Shown here one piece after another: positions 14,025 to 21,621 of a stretch of DNA of 22,580 nt. The notes beneath the pieces were generated by a model that saw only the letters and a program-made list of their open reading frames with translations, searched no databases and had not been told where the DNA came from. This DNA comes from Spirochaetia bacterium. GTDB taxonomy: Bacteria; Spirochaetota; Spirochaetia; Treponematales; Breznakiellaceae. The stretch covers positions 1 through 22,580 of the forward strand of contig BOBG01000024.1 of the NCBI GenBank assembly GCA_026002265.1, in the 5' to 3' direction. A program made the translations under genes and the position numbers. Position 1 is the first letter of the stretch. Each line of letters begins with the position of its first letter.

Positions 14025-14574
14025 AGCGGCCAATCGTATGGCGGAAGCGGAATATTATTATAATGAGGCTATACGCATTTGTAGGGACGAAATTGAGGGG
14101 AACCGTGCCACTGCGGATTCGTATGTAATACTTGCGTGGACCTTACAACGCAAAGATCAGTACCGTAATGTGATCGAGTGGGGAGAGCTGGGGCTTCGTT
14201 TGTACCGGAATGAATACCGACTTGTTGAGATTATGGGTGAAGCCTATTTTTATCTCAATGAGTACAGCCGATCTCTTGTGAATATGCAGCTTTATGTTGA
14301 TTCTCTTCCCCAAGGAGAACGAGTGCCGACAGCTTATTTCTTTATGGGAGAAATATATCTGCTCCAACGGAAATACCGTAGAGCTGATATTGCCTACACC
14401 GCCGCGACTTGGCTTGAGCCGAGCAATTCGTTGTGGTGGTACCGGTGCGGGTTAGCCCGGGAACGAAGCGGCGATACAGAAACTGCGGCTGAAGCGTTTG
14501 AACGCAGTCTCCGGATTTACCCCGGATATTCAGAGGCACGCGCCGGCTTGGAACGGGTGCGTACTACTCGCTAA
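13921..14574 (+). CDS. Exported TPR-repeat protein at the head of the division cluster
   Basis: A 217-residue protein with an N-terminal signal peptide (MRFLVLVVLMTSTVIPVPAQ, likely cleaved after about residue 19) and tetratricopeptide repeats. Repeat-like helices include GRQLEAANRMAEAEYYYNEA, YVILAWTLQRKDQYRNVIEW, AYFFMGEIYLLQRKYRRADI and LARERSGDTETAAEAFERSL. It would sit in the periplasm or be attached to the membrane and act as a protein-binding scaffold. It ends 11 bases before rsmH, so it is probably co-transcribed with the division genes; a role in division or wall assembly is inference. No ribosome-binding site precedes the ATG; TATACT at 13907-13912 would place a transcript start almost at the ATG, hinting at a leaderless message. 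Confidence 0.8.
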   Translation: MRFLVLVVLMTSTVIPVPAQTTTAAQNYRTGRQLEAANRMAEAEYYYNEAIRICRDEIEGNRATADSYVILAWTLQRKDQYRNVIEWGELGLRLYRNEYRLVEIMGEAYFYLNEYSRSLVNMQLYVDSLPQGERVPTAYFFMGEIYLLQRKYRRADIAYTAATWLEPSNSLWWYRCGLARERSGDTETAAEAFERSLRIYPGYSEARAGLERVRTTR

Positions 14575-14585
14575 AGGTTATTTTT

Positions 14586-15551
14586 GTGACTACAGTTCAA
14601 AACGATCTGTCGCCTGGTATGAGCGAAGAGGGGGCAGAAGCTGTTCATACACCGGTTATGCTCGAAGAAATACTCCAACTCTTGGGACCGCGGCAGGAGA
14701 GAGAGATGATGGTCGATGCCACCCTCGGAGAAGGCGGTCACAGCGAGGCTTTTCTCTCACGGTTTCCAGACATGCGGATCATTGGAATCGATGCGGATCC
14801 GGACATTATTGAACGGGCGCAGAGGCGACTGAGGGCTTTTGATCAGCGGATACATTTTTACACCGGCTGGTCAGAGGATTTTTTTGCTGCATTTCCGGAG
14901 CATGAACAAAAACCGGATAGCATTCTCATGGATTTGGGAATCAGCCGGTTTCATTATGAAAAAAGCGGCCGGGGTTTTAGCTTTCAAAGGTCAGAACCCC
15001 TTGATATGCGGATCGATCCGCGCAGAGGTCAGAGTGCAGCAGATCTGATTCGGTCTATGCCGGAAAAAATATTGGCGGATCTCCTTTTTACCAATGCAGA
15101 AGAACGTTTTTCGCGCCATATCGCCCATGCGATCAAAGCGATCCGGCCGCCGCTCGATAATTCCCTTGCGCTTGCAGAAGTTGTCTGCCATGCAGTGCCT
15201 CCTCGGTACCGGTACGGGCCGGTTCATCCGGCAACCCGGACCTTTCAGGCATTGCGGATTGCGGTGAATGCTGAACTTGACTCATTGCCGAACCGGCTGG
15301 AAGCTGCACTCCGGGTACTTGCACCGGGCGGGCGTTTTGGGGTGATCACCTTTCATTCTCTCGAAGATCGTATTGTTAAAAATTTTTTCAAAGAAAAAAG
15401 TCTAAAAATGCCGATAATGAAAGAAAATATTGCCGTCACAGTACTGACAAAAAAGGGACTCGTCCCCACCAATGAGGAGTTGCAGCGCAATCCTCCGTCT
15501 CGAAGCGCACGGTTCCGGTGTGTCGCTAAAGCTTTAGACGGGGACAACTAA
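14586..15551 (+). CDS. rsmH: 16S rRNA (cytosine1402-N4)-methyltransferase
   Basis: RsmH (MraW) methylates C1402 in the ribosomal P site and is a standard early gene of the division/cell-wall cluster. The 321-residue protein has HTPVMLEEIL (21-30), the SAM-binding DATLGEGGHSEAFL (44-57), IGIDADPDII, ILMDLGISRFHYE, the FSFQRSEPLDMR segment and the C-terminal GVITFHSLEDRIVKNFF. The usual DLG-S-QLD motif reads DLGISRFHYE here, a common variation. It starts at GTG with AAAGG overlapping the stop of the upstream TPR gene. Its stop directly abuts the ATG of the ftsL-like gene. Confidence 0.95.
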   Translation: MTTVQNDLSPGMSEEGAEAVHTPVMLEEILQLLGPRQEREMMVDATLGEGGHSEAFLSRFPDMRIIGIDADPDIIERAQRRLRAFDQRIHFYTGWSEDFFAAFPEHEQKPDSILMDLGISRFHYEKSGRGFSFQRSEPLDMRIDPRRGQSAADLIRSMPEKILADLLFTNAEERFSRHIAHAIKAIRPPLDNSLALAEVVCHAVPPRYRYGPVHPATRTFQALRIAVNAELDSLPNRLEAALRVLAPGGRFGVITFHSLEDRIVKNFFKEKSLKMPIMKENIAVTVLTKKGLVPTNEELQRNPPSRSARFRCVAKALDGDN

Positions 15552-15821
15552 ATGAAGCAGCGGCTATTCTATTGCCTGGCTATCATTGGAATTATGATGT
15601 TTTTTTGTGCAGTGTGGCAATCTTCCCGCTATCTTGCGTTACAAAACGTTGCACAAGACTTGGAGCGGGAACAGCAGGAAATTGTTCAAACCAATGAACG
15701 GTTGCTCGCCGAAATCGCAGAACTTTCCCGGTCTGAGCGTATAGTGGAAAAAGCCAGCGCACTTGGGTTGATAGAAAAAGGTCCGGAAGATGTTACTCAA
15801 ATTCTTATACGGCAGCCCTGA
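15552..15821 (+). CDS. ftsL: FtsL-like cell division protein
   Basis: Small bitopic divisome protein of the FtsL class, 89 residues. A short cytoplasmic start (MKQR) is followed by one membrane segment at about 5-22, then a periplasmic coiled coil (about 28-62, rich in E, Q and L with heptad spacing) and a short tail with SALGLIEKGPEDVTQI. In well-studied bacteria FtsL pairs with FtsB and FtsQ to regulate FtsW-FtsI. FtsL sequences are poorly conserved, so identification leans on size, topology and position between rsmH and murF. It begins right at the rsmH stop with no gap. Confidence 0.75.
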   Translation: MKQRLFYCLAIIGIMMFFCAVWQSSRYLALQNVAQDLEREQQEIVQTNERLLAEIAELSRSERIVEKASALGLIEKGPEDVTQILIRQP

Positions 15822-15836
15822 ATTGTTGAGGTTTTT

Positions 15837-17180
15837 GTGAATTTAAAAGAAGTAGCCGCCGGTTGTGGGGCGGATTTTTATGGAGAAGATCATTCGTTTT
15901 CGCAGGTACATATTGATTCCCGGAATGTGAATCCGGATTCGCTGTTTGTGGCGCTCCCAGGAAACAACACTGACGGGCACCGGTATGTAGCAGATTCGTT
16001 CCATGCCGGGGCAGTTGGAGCTATTGTTGACCGGATTCACTATGAAAAGCCGGAATTTCATCTGACGCAGAGTGCTGAACGCTTCCGGGCTGCGCTTCTC
16101 GTGGTTGACGACACACTCCACGCCTTGCAGACTGCTGCCCGGTTTTACCTTGAACACTTTCCCCGGTTGCTCCGGATCGGCATCACCGGATCCTCCGGAA
16201 AAACGACCACAAAAGAAATTGCTGCATCGATCATCAGTCAGGAGAAATCTGTGGTGACGAATCTAGGGAATCTCAATTCAGAAACCGGGCTTCCTTTGTC
16301 GGTTTTTGCGGTCCGGCCGGAACACGAGGTGGGAATTTTTGAAATGGGTATGAACCGGCCCGGTGAAATTGGAGAATTGACTCGGATCCTCAGGCCACAG
16401 ATTGCATTGATCACCGGAATCGGCTCCGCGCACATTGGACTCATCGGCAGCCGAGACAGAATCGCTGGTGAAAAAAAAGCGGTTTTTTCTCTGTTTTCCG
16501 GAACTGAAACCGCGTTGATTCCGGAACATGATGACTATGCGGCATTTCTTGCAGATGGAATCAAAGGAAAGCTCAGATTTTTTGAGAATTTCATGGATCC
16601 GCAGGATCGGGGCTTGGCCGGAAGTGAATTCAACATTGAGGGAATTCCGGTTCATTTTCCATTACCGGGGCCGCATAATGTGCAAAACGCAGCCGCTGCT
16701 GTAGCCATTGCCCGGGAAATTCCGGTAACGAGTGAATCGATCCGGAAGGGTCTTGAATCGGTGCAGACCTTGTTCGGCCGGAATGAAATTATTCCGGGTC
16801 CGGTGACCGTGATCCGGGATTGTTATAATGCAAATCCGGAATCAACTGCGGCCGCGATTGCGTGGTGCAACAGCGTTGAATGGCCGGGCCGGAAAATCTA
16901 CGTCATTGGCTCGATGATGGAATTGGGAGGAGAATCCGCAGGAGCCCATGAAAAAATCGGACGGATTCTCGCGGATTCGCCGGTTGATTATGTATTTTTG
17001 TTCGGAGCAGAAACGGAGCCCGCGGCAAAAATGTTGGAAAAAGCCGGACATCCCCCTTTTTTTTGGACAAATAAACAGGAAATAGTAAAAAACCGGTTAC
17101 AACTATATGTACAGCCGGACGATCTGGTACTGCTCAAAGGTTCGCGTTCATGTAAATTGGAGGATCTCGCTTGTTTTTGA
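15837..17180 (+). CDS. murF: UDP-N-acetylmuramoyl-tripeptide--D-alanyl-D-alanine ligase
   Basis: MurF adds the D-Ala-D-Ala dipeptide to the UDP-MurNAc tripeptide, completing the cytoplasmic peptidoglycan precursor. The 447-residue length is typical. The N-terminal substrate domain includes HIDSRNVNPDSLFVALPG (25-42); the ATP loop is GITGSSGKTTTKE (115-127); the Mur-ligase segments NLGNLNSETGLPLS, GIFEMGMNRPGEIGEL, GPHNVQNAAAAVAIA and DCYNANPEST follow. It starts at GTG with TTGAGG upstream. Its last ten bases overlap mraY, and its end contains that gene's GGAGG ribosome-binding site, coupling the two successive steps. The ligases for the earlier steps (murC, murD, murE) are not in the window. 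Confidence 0.95.
   Translation: MNLKEVAAGCGADFYGEDHSFSQVHIDSRNVNPDSLFVALPGNNTDGHRYVADSFHAGAVGAIVDRIHYEKPEFHLTQSAERFRAALLVVDDTLHALQTAARFYLEHFPRLLRIGITGSSGKTTTKEIAASIISQEKSVVTNLGNLNSETGLPLSVFAVRPEHEVGIFEMGMNRPGEIGELTRILRPQIALITGIGSAHIGLIGSRDRIAGEKKAVFSLFSGTETALIPEHDDYAAFLADGIKGKLRFFENFMDPQDRGLAGSEFNIEGIPVHFPLPGPHNVQNAAAAVAIAREIPVTSESIRKGLESVQTLFGRNEIIPGPVTVIRDCYNANPESTAAAIAWCNSVEWPGRKIYVIGSMMELGGESAGAHEKIGRILADSPVDYVFLFGAETEPAAKMLEKAGHPPFFWTNKQEIVKNRLQLYVQPDDLVLLKGSRSCKLEDLACF
17159..17163 (+). promoter_or_regulatory. Ribosome-binding site fixing the mraY start
   Basis: GGAGG inside the 3' end of murF lies seven bases before the TTG at 17171. It fixes the mraY start inside murF and explains the 10-base overlap. 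Confidence 0.7.
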
Positions 17181-18250
17181 AATTTATTTACCCGTTGGTA
17201 CAATATTTAACCGCGCTGAATGTTCTCCAATATTTAACCTTCCGGGCTGCTTTTGCGGCAATGTCGGCTTTTCTTCTCTGTTTTCTCCTCGGTCCATGGA
17301 TCATCAATGCCTTGCGTACTTTAAAAATGGGACAGTCGATTCGGACTGACGGTCCCCAAACGCATCTTGCAAAAAGCGGTACACCGACTATGGGCGGAAT
17401 CCTCTTCATTTTGTCTATTGCCGCCGCGGTGATTCTGTGGCAGGACTGGAAAAACTGGAAGGTGTGGCTCGCGCTCGGCTCACTCGTTATGCTTGGGTGC
17501 ATAGGATTTATAGACGATTATCTGAAAGTGACGAAGCACAATTCTGACGGCCTGCCGGCCTGGGCAAAATTGGCAGGGCAGTTCGTGGTGGCGCTGTCCG
17601 CGACTCTCGTTCTGTACCTCAGCGGCGAAAAAGGTGTGACGCTACTCTACCTTCCATTTTTCAAGGATCCGGTTGTGGATATGGGGCTTTTGTGGATTCC
17701 GTTCGCGGTGCTGCTGGTAATGGGCGAATCGAATGCAGTCAACTTTACCGATGGACTCGATGGATTAGCTTCCGGATTGCTGATTTTTGTGTTTAGTACC
17801 CTGGCGATTCTCAGTTACCTCTCCGGCCGGGTTGATTACTCCGAATATTTGGGAATTCCTTACATTACCGGTGCAGGAGAACTGACCATTTTTTGTCTGA
17901 CCGCGGTGGGTGCATGTATAGGATTTTTGTGGTTTAACGCGCATCCGGCCGAGGTGATAATGGGAGATGTCGGATCCCTGTCGATGGGCGGTACGATTGC
18001 GGTTATTTCGCTGATTCTGAAAAAAGAAATTGTCGTCCTGATCGCGGGCGGTGTTTTTGTTCTGGAAATTGCCTCGGTGGTCATTCAGGTTGTGTATTTT
18101 AAATTGACAAAGAAGCGAGTCTTTAAAATGGCACCTCTTCACCACCATTTCGAATTATCCGGCTGGAAAGAGACAAAAGTCGTCATCCGGTTCTGGATAC
18201 TAGGGGCATTGTTTGCGATCATTGCACTTTCGACCCTGAAAATTCAGTGA
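17171..18250 (+). CDS. mraY: Phospho-N-acetylmuramoyl-pentapeptide transferase
   Basis: MraY transfers phospho-MurNAc-pentapeptide to undecaprenyl phosphate at the inner membrane, forming lipid I. The 359-residue, ten-helix protein has the conserved QTHLAKSGTPTMGG loop, the catalytic DDYLK motif near residues 115-119, NFTDGLDGLASG, and APLHHHFELSGWKE near the C-terminus, so all metal and substrate residues are in place. Translation begins at TTG 17171. It ends ten bases before ftsW. murD and murG, which commonly lie beside mraY and ftsW, are absent here. Confidence 0.96.
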   Translation: MFLKFIYPLVQYLTALNVLQYLTFRAAFAAMSAFLLCFLLGPWIINALRTLKMGQSIRTDGPQTHLAKSGTPTMGGILFILSIAAAVILWQDWKNWKVWLALGSLVMLGCIGFIDDYLKVTKHNSDGLPAWAKLAGQFVVALSATLVLYLSGEKGVTLLYLPFFKDPVVDMGLLWIPFAVLLVMGESNAVNFTDGLDGLASGLLIFVFSTLAILSYLSGRVDYSEYLGIPYITGAGELTIFCLTAVGACIGFLWFNAHPAEVIMGDVGSLSMGGTIAVISLILKKEIVVLIAGGVFVLEIASVVIQVVYFKLTKKRVFKMAPLHHHFELSGWKETKVVIRFWILGALFAIIALSTLKIQ

Positions 18251-18260
18251 CAGAGGCAGC

Positions 18261-19445
18261 ATGGCCTACGCTATCGAAAAATCTTCGAAACAGCTTGCAG
18301 ATTTTTTCCTCGTTATCAGTATACTTCTCTTTGCCGGAATTGGTTTTGTGACCTATTATTCCGCGTCAAACGCCACGCAGATATTCCCAAACGGAAATAT
18401 TTTTGCAGATGGAGTAAGCCGGCAAATTACCTGCGAATTCATCGGAATTTTTCTCTTTTTTTTAACTTCACGTTTTAACTGGGAAATTTTACGCCGTTCA
18501 TGGATGCCGGTGGTGATTCTACTGTTTATCGTTCTTCTCGGGTTTTTGCCCAAGATTCCGGTTATTGGTAACACCATTAATGGTGCGTCCCGGTGGGCAA
18601 CCATAGGATTCCGGTTTCAACCCTCAGAATTTCTCAAAATTTTACTGCCGTTTTATTTCGCGCATCTTGCCGATAAAAAACAAGAGCGGATAAACAATTT
18701 TTTTGACGGACTGCTCCCCCTCGGAGCGCTTATTGTGGTTGTCCTTTTTTGTCTGGCCTTTGTACAAAGCGACCTTTCGACTGCGGTATTAATCGGAGTG
18801 AATTTATTTTTAATGTATATTTTTGCCGGTGGGAAAAGGAGTTACATTATTTCGGCCGGTATTGCTCTGGTGATCATCGGGATTCTGTTTATCATTAACG
18901 ATGCAGAACGGGTCGAGCGGGTGAAAATTTTCTTAGATTCAAGCAAAGATACTCAAGATTCCGGTTATCAGATCAATCAGGCGCAACAAGCTGTGCGGAC
19001 CGGCTCTTTTTGGGGAACGGGTCTTGGACAGCGGATTGAGGAGGGAGCGGTACCGGAATCCAGGTCGGATTTTATTTTTTCTTACTATGCTAAACGCTGC
19101 GGTTTTGTCGGGGTTTTTTTCTTTTTCGTGTTGTTTGGCATTTTTGCATTCCGTGCCTACGTTAATGCCCTGCGAGCCGGCGAAACATTCCGGCGCCTGT
19201 TCGGAATCGGAATCACGACTATGATCGTAACGCAAGTCATTATGAGTGTTGCAGTAACAGCCGGGGCGCTGCCGGTGACCGGCATCACTCTGCCGTTTTT
19301 TTCGGCCGGTGGTACATCTTTGATCGTGACCTTTGCCGAAGCCGGAATCCTCGTGAATATTTCCCGGATTCCGCACAAAAATGGTTTTCCGGATCATGGC
19401 GGAATCGGTCTCAATTTTTCTGTCCGAGAAGGGGGGTGGTCATAA
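18261..19445 (+). CDS. ftsW: FtsW, SEDS-family peptidoglycan polymerase of the divisome
   Basis: FtsW polymerises lipid II glycan strands at the septum with its partner PBP (FtsI). The 394-residue protein has about ten membrane helices. SEDS signatures are NGASRWATIGFRFQPSEFLKI, AQQAVRTGSFWGTGLGQ, PESRSDFIFSYY with the conserved Asp of the large extracellular loop, and LPFFSAGGTSLIVTF. After DFIF the family usually has (A/G)EELG; here it reads AKRCG, so the acidic pair is replaced by Lys-Arg. Placement between mraY and ftsQ favours FtsW over RodA. The ATG follows CAGAGGCAGC. No ftsI (pbpB) gene is present in the window. Confidence 0.93.
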   Translation: MAYAIEKSSKQLADFFLVISILLFAGIGFVTYYSASNATQIFPNGNIFADGVSRQITCEFIGIFLFFLTSRFNWEILRRSWMPVVILLFIVLLGFLPKIPVIGNTINGASRWATIGFRFQPSEFLKILLPFYFAHLADKKQERINNFFDGLLPLGALIVVVLFCLAFVQSDLSTAVLIGVNLFLMYIFAGGKRSYIISAGIALVIIGILFIINDAERVERVKIFLDSSKDTQDSGYQINQAQQAVRTGSFWGTGLGQRIEEGAVPESRSDFIFSYYAKRCGFVGVFFFFVLFGIFAFRAYVNALRAGETFRRLFGIGITTMIVTQVIMSVAVTAGALPVTGITLPFFSAGGTSLIVTFAEAGILVNISRIPHKNGFPDHGGIGLNFSVREGGWS

Positions 19446-20234
19446 ATGGCTGTGATATATACAGAAAGGAGCCTCCCAAAATATGAAGCGCTAGAACTGA
19501 GACTCCGGAATCTCCTCCTTTTTTTGACTGCTGCACTGATCAGTATTCCGGTTATCTGGTTTTTGGCTGTGACTCCCTTTCTTCCCTTTGCTCAAATAGA
19601 ATTAACCGGCGCACCGGGTGCGGATCCGCTGCGGCTCTTGAGATATGCCGGAATCAGCACCAAGGCTTCGTTTGCATCGCTGAATCCGGTTGAGGCTGAG
19701 TCTGCACTCCGGCGGGCCTTTCATTTTGAATCCATTGCGCTCACAAAGGAGTACCCGAATATTTTAAAAATAAATATTGAAACTAAAGATCCGGTGGCTA
19801 TCGCTTTGGTAGAGCTGGACGAAAAAACGACACCGGTGTATTTTGATAGCAATGGAGTCGTGGTTCAGATTGGGCACATGCTAACCGGGAATTTTCCTAT
19901 TGTAAGCGGAGATGTATTTAACGTACCGCAAGTTGGAGAGTATCTGATTCCGCCGGAGTTGACAGGTTTTCTGCCGGAGTTGGACCGGCTGCGCGTTGAA
20001 ACGCCGGATTTATTGTTGGCAATTTCTGAGATCCGGATTGATCAACGCAGTTACGGCTACGATCTTGTTGTGTACCTTGCCTATTACACAGCACGGATCC
20101 GCATGAGCAGTATGTTGGATGCAGAAACGCTCAAGTATGCGCTTCTTTTTGTTGATGCGGCCCGGGCTAGCGGGAAGACGAGTCAAGAATTTGATTTTCG
20201 TTCCGGCCGAACCGCGACATATACAGCTGATTAA
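19446..20234 (+). CDS. ftsQ: FtsQ/DivIB-like cell division protein
   Basis: Bitopic divisome scaffold: a short cytoplasmic part, one membrane segment at about 24-44, and a periplasmic POTRA domain beginning PFAQIELTGAPGADPLRLLRYAGI, where strand-helix-strand pattern and the SIALTKEYPNILKINIETKDPVAIALVE stretch match FtsQ (the family motif of mutually aligned hydrophobic residues with K-xx-P-xx-L-xI-x-I-E-x-xP). Length is 262. It partners FtsL and FtsB in other bacteria. The ATG immediately follows the ftsW stop, with a GGGGGGTGG purine-rich site about 8-16 bases upstream. FtsQ is variable in sequence; position and topology make the call firm. Confidence 0.87.
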   Translation: MAVIYTERSLPKYEALELRLRNLLLFLTAALISIPVIWFLAVTPFLPFAQIELTGAPGADPLRLLRYAGISTKASFASLNPVEAESALRRAFHFESIALTKEYPNILKINIETKDPVAIALVELDEKTTPVYFDSNGVVVQIGHMLTGNFPIVSGDVFNVPQVGEYLIPPELTGFLPELDRLRVETPDLLLAISEIRIDQRSYGYDLVVYLAYYTARIRMSSMLDAETLKYALLFVDAARASGKTSQEFDFRSGRTATYTAD

Positions 20235-20239
20235 GGGGG
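20234..20239 (+). promoter_or_regulatory. Ribosome-binding site deciding the ftsA start
   Basis: AGGGGG starts at the last base of the ftsQ stop codon. Six bases after it is CTG (20246), in frame with ftsA. No ATG, GTG or TTG in that frame occurs between the previous in-frame stop and GTG 20303. Confidence 0.65.
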
Positions 20240-20245
20240 CACACT

Positions 20246-21508
20246 CTGGCTAATGACAGATTTGTTGTCGGTCTCGATATAGGTACGACAAAGGTATGTA
20301 CTGTGATTGGTGAGCGTAGCGAGGATGCACTTGAGATCATTGGAGTCGGAGTGGCTCCGTCGACCGGTATGCGTAAAGGTATAGTAGTCAACGTTGAGTC
20401 GACGATCCGGGCAGTGACCGAATCAATTGAACGGGCAGAGCTGATGAGCGGGAGAGAGGTGCGTGACTGCTGGCTGAGCATCGGCGGGAATCATATTGAC
20501 GGAATAAACTCCCGGGGCGTTGTTGCAGTCACCGGAAAAAACAAGGAAAACCGGGTGATCGGGCAGGAAGATATGAAACGGGTCCTGGAATCAGCCCGTG
20601 CCGTGGTGATTCCTATGGATCGTCAAGTACTCGAAGTGATTCCTCAAAGTTATGTCGTGGATGATCAAAAGGGAATCCGGGATCCCCTTGATATGATCGG
20701 AGTCCGTCTCGAAGCTGAAGTACATATCATCACTTGTTCCGTCACCAGCGCGCAAAATCTCATCAAATGCGTCAGCCGCGCCGGTTCCGGCTATACCTAT
20801 AAAGACCTTGTGCTGCAATCCCTTGCCGCAAGCCGGGCTGTGCTGACTCCGGAAGAGCGGGAACTGGGCGTCATCGTTGTGGATTTAGGCGGCGGAACGA
20901 CCGATATACTCGTTTTTTCTGAAGGAGTCCCGTTTTCGACTTCGACTGTTCCATTGGGCGGCGGTATGATCACTAGTGATATTTCAAAAGTAAAAAATAT
21001 TTCCTTTGAAACCGCGGAAAAACTGAAAATTGAATCCGGTTCCTGCTGGGAGGAAGAGGGCGAAGATGATGACGAAGTTATCGTTCCCGGTGTCGGTGGA
21101 CGTCCTCCTCTTCCCATTCCCCGGTCCCAATTAGTAGCGATCATACGGCCCCGGGTCGAGGAAATGCTCCGCATGGTTCGTGACCGGGTGGACCGCCTTT
21201 CGATTTCCCGGCCCCTCGGCGCCGGCGTTGTGCTCACCGGCGGTGGTTCAAATCTATCCGGAATCGCACAGTTGGCATCCACAGTGTTTAAAATGCCGGT
21301 CAGAGTCGGTGCGCCGTTACCGGTCGGCGGACTCGTTGAGGAATACCGGAACCCGATGTATGCAACCGCGGTAGGATTAGTTTTGGAAGGAAACGACCGG
21401 GAAAAACGCGGCGAAACCGAGCATATTCAAACGTTTGATCAGCCGGGAGAAGAAGAAAAACAGAGTTTTATCGGGAAAATCGGCAACTGGTTAAAAGAAT
21501 TTTTTTAA
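20246..21508 (+). CDS. ftsA: Cell division protein FtsA (probable CTG start)
   Basis: Actin-like ATPase that tethers FtsZ filaments to the membrane and recruits the divisome. From CTG 20246 it is 420 residues, the usual FtsA length. The first ATP-binding motif VGLDIGTTKVCTVIGE lies at about 8-23, so a start at GTG 20303 would delete it. The 1C (SHS2) domain follows, then a phosphate-2 motif VVDLGGGTTDILVF and the adenosine motif VVLTGGGSNLSGI. A variable acidic loop (EEEGEDDDE) precedes the last core segment. The C-terminus SFIGKIGNWLKEFF is an amphipathic membrane-targeting helix. ftsZ usually follows, but here the sequence changes to an AT-rich island with another gene type. Confidence 0.94.
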   Translation: MANDRFVVGLDIGTTKVCTVIGERSEDALEIIGVGVAPSTGMRKGIVVNVESTIRAVTESIERAELMSGREVRDCWLSIGGNHIDGINSRGVVAVTGKNKENRVIGQEDMKRVLESARAVVIPMDRQVLEVIPQSYVVDDQKGIRDPLDMIGVRLEAEVHIITCSVTSAQNLIKCVSRAGSGYTYKDLVLQSLAASRAVLTPEERELGVIVVDLGGGTTDILVFSEGVPFSTSTVPLGGGMITSDISKVKNISFETAEKLKIESGSCWEEEGEDDDEVIVPGVGGRPPLPIPRSQLVAIIRPRVEEMLRMVRDRVDRLSISRPLGAGVVLTGGGSNLSGIAQLASTVFKMPVRVGAPLPVGGLVEEYRNPMYATAVGLVLEGNDREKRGETEHIQTFDQPGEEEKQSFIGKIGNWLKEFF

Positions 21509-21532
21509 TATATTGGTTAAAAGTTATGTTAA

Positions 21533-21545
21533 GCGCCTACGGCGC
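21533..21545. repeat. Short GC-rich hairpin at the ftsA/AT-rich border
   Basis: GCGCC (21533-21537) and GGCGC (21541-21545) form a perfect 5-bp stem with a TAC loop, 24 bases after the ftsA stop. A GC-rich stem in very AT-rich DNA suggests a terminator-like structure, but no U-tract follows. It may instead mark the boundary of an inserted segment. Confidence 0.4.
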
Positions 21546-21578
21546 CAATGTGTATAAAAAATCATACAAAACAAGGGC

Positions 21579-21606
21579 TTGACACATTGAAAAATATAAT
21601 TATAAT
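21579..21606 (+). promoter_or_regulatory. Near-ideal sigma-70 promoter for the nuclease-methyltransferase gene
   Basis: A perfect TTGACA (21579-21584) and a perfect TATAAT (21601-21606) are separated by 16 bases. Transcription would start around 21613, leaving a leader of only about nine bases before the ATG at 21622. It makes the island gene independent of the division operon. Confidence 0.7.
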
Positions 21607-21621
21607 GGAACAAAATCATTG

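Noticed and set aside
20303..21508. ftsA starting at GTG 20303
   Set aside because: It would remove the VGLDIGTTK motif, which is encoded in frame just upstream behind a strong ribosome-binding site.
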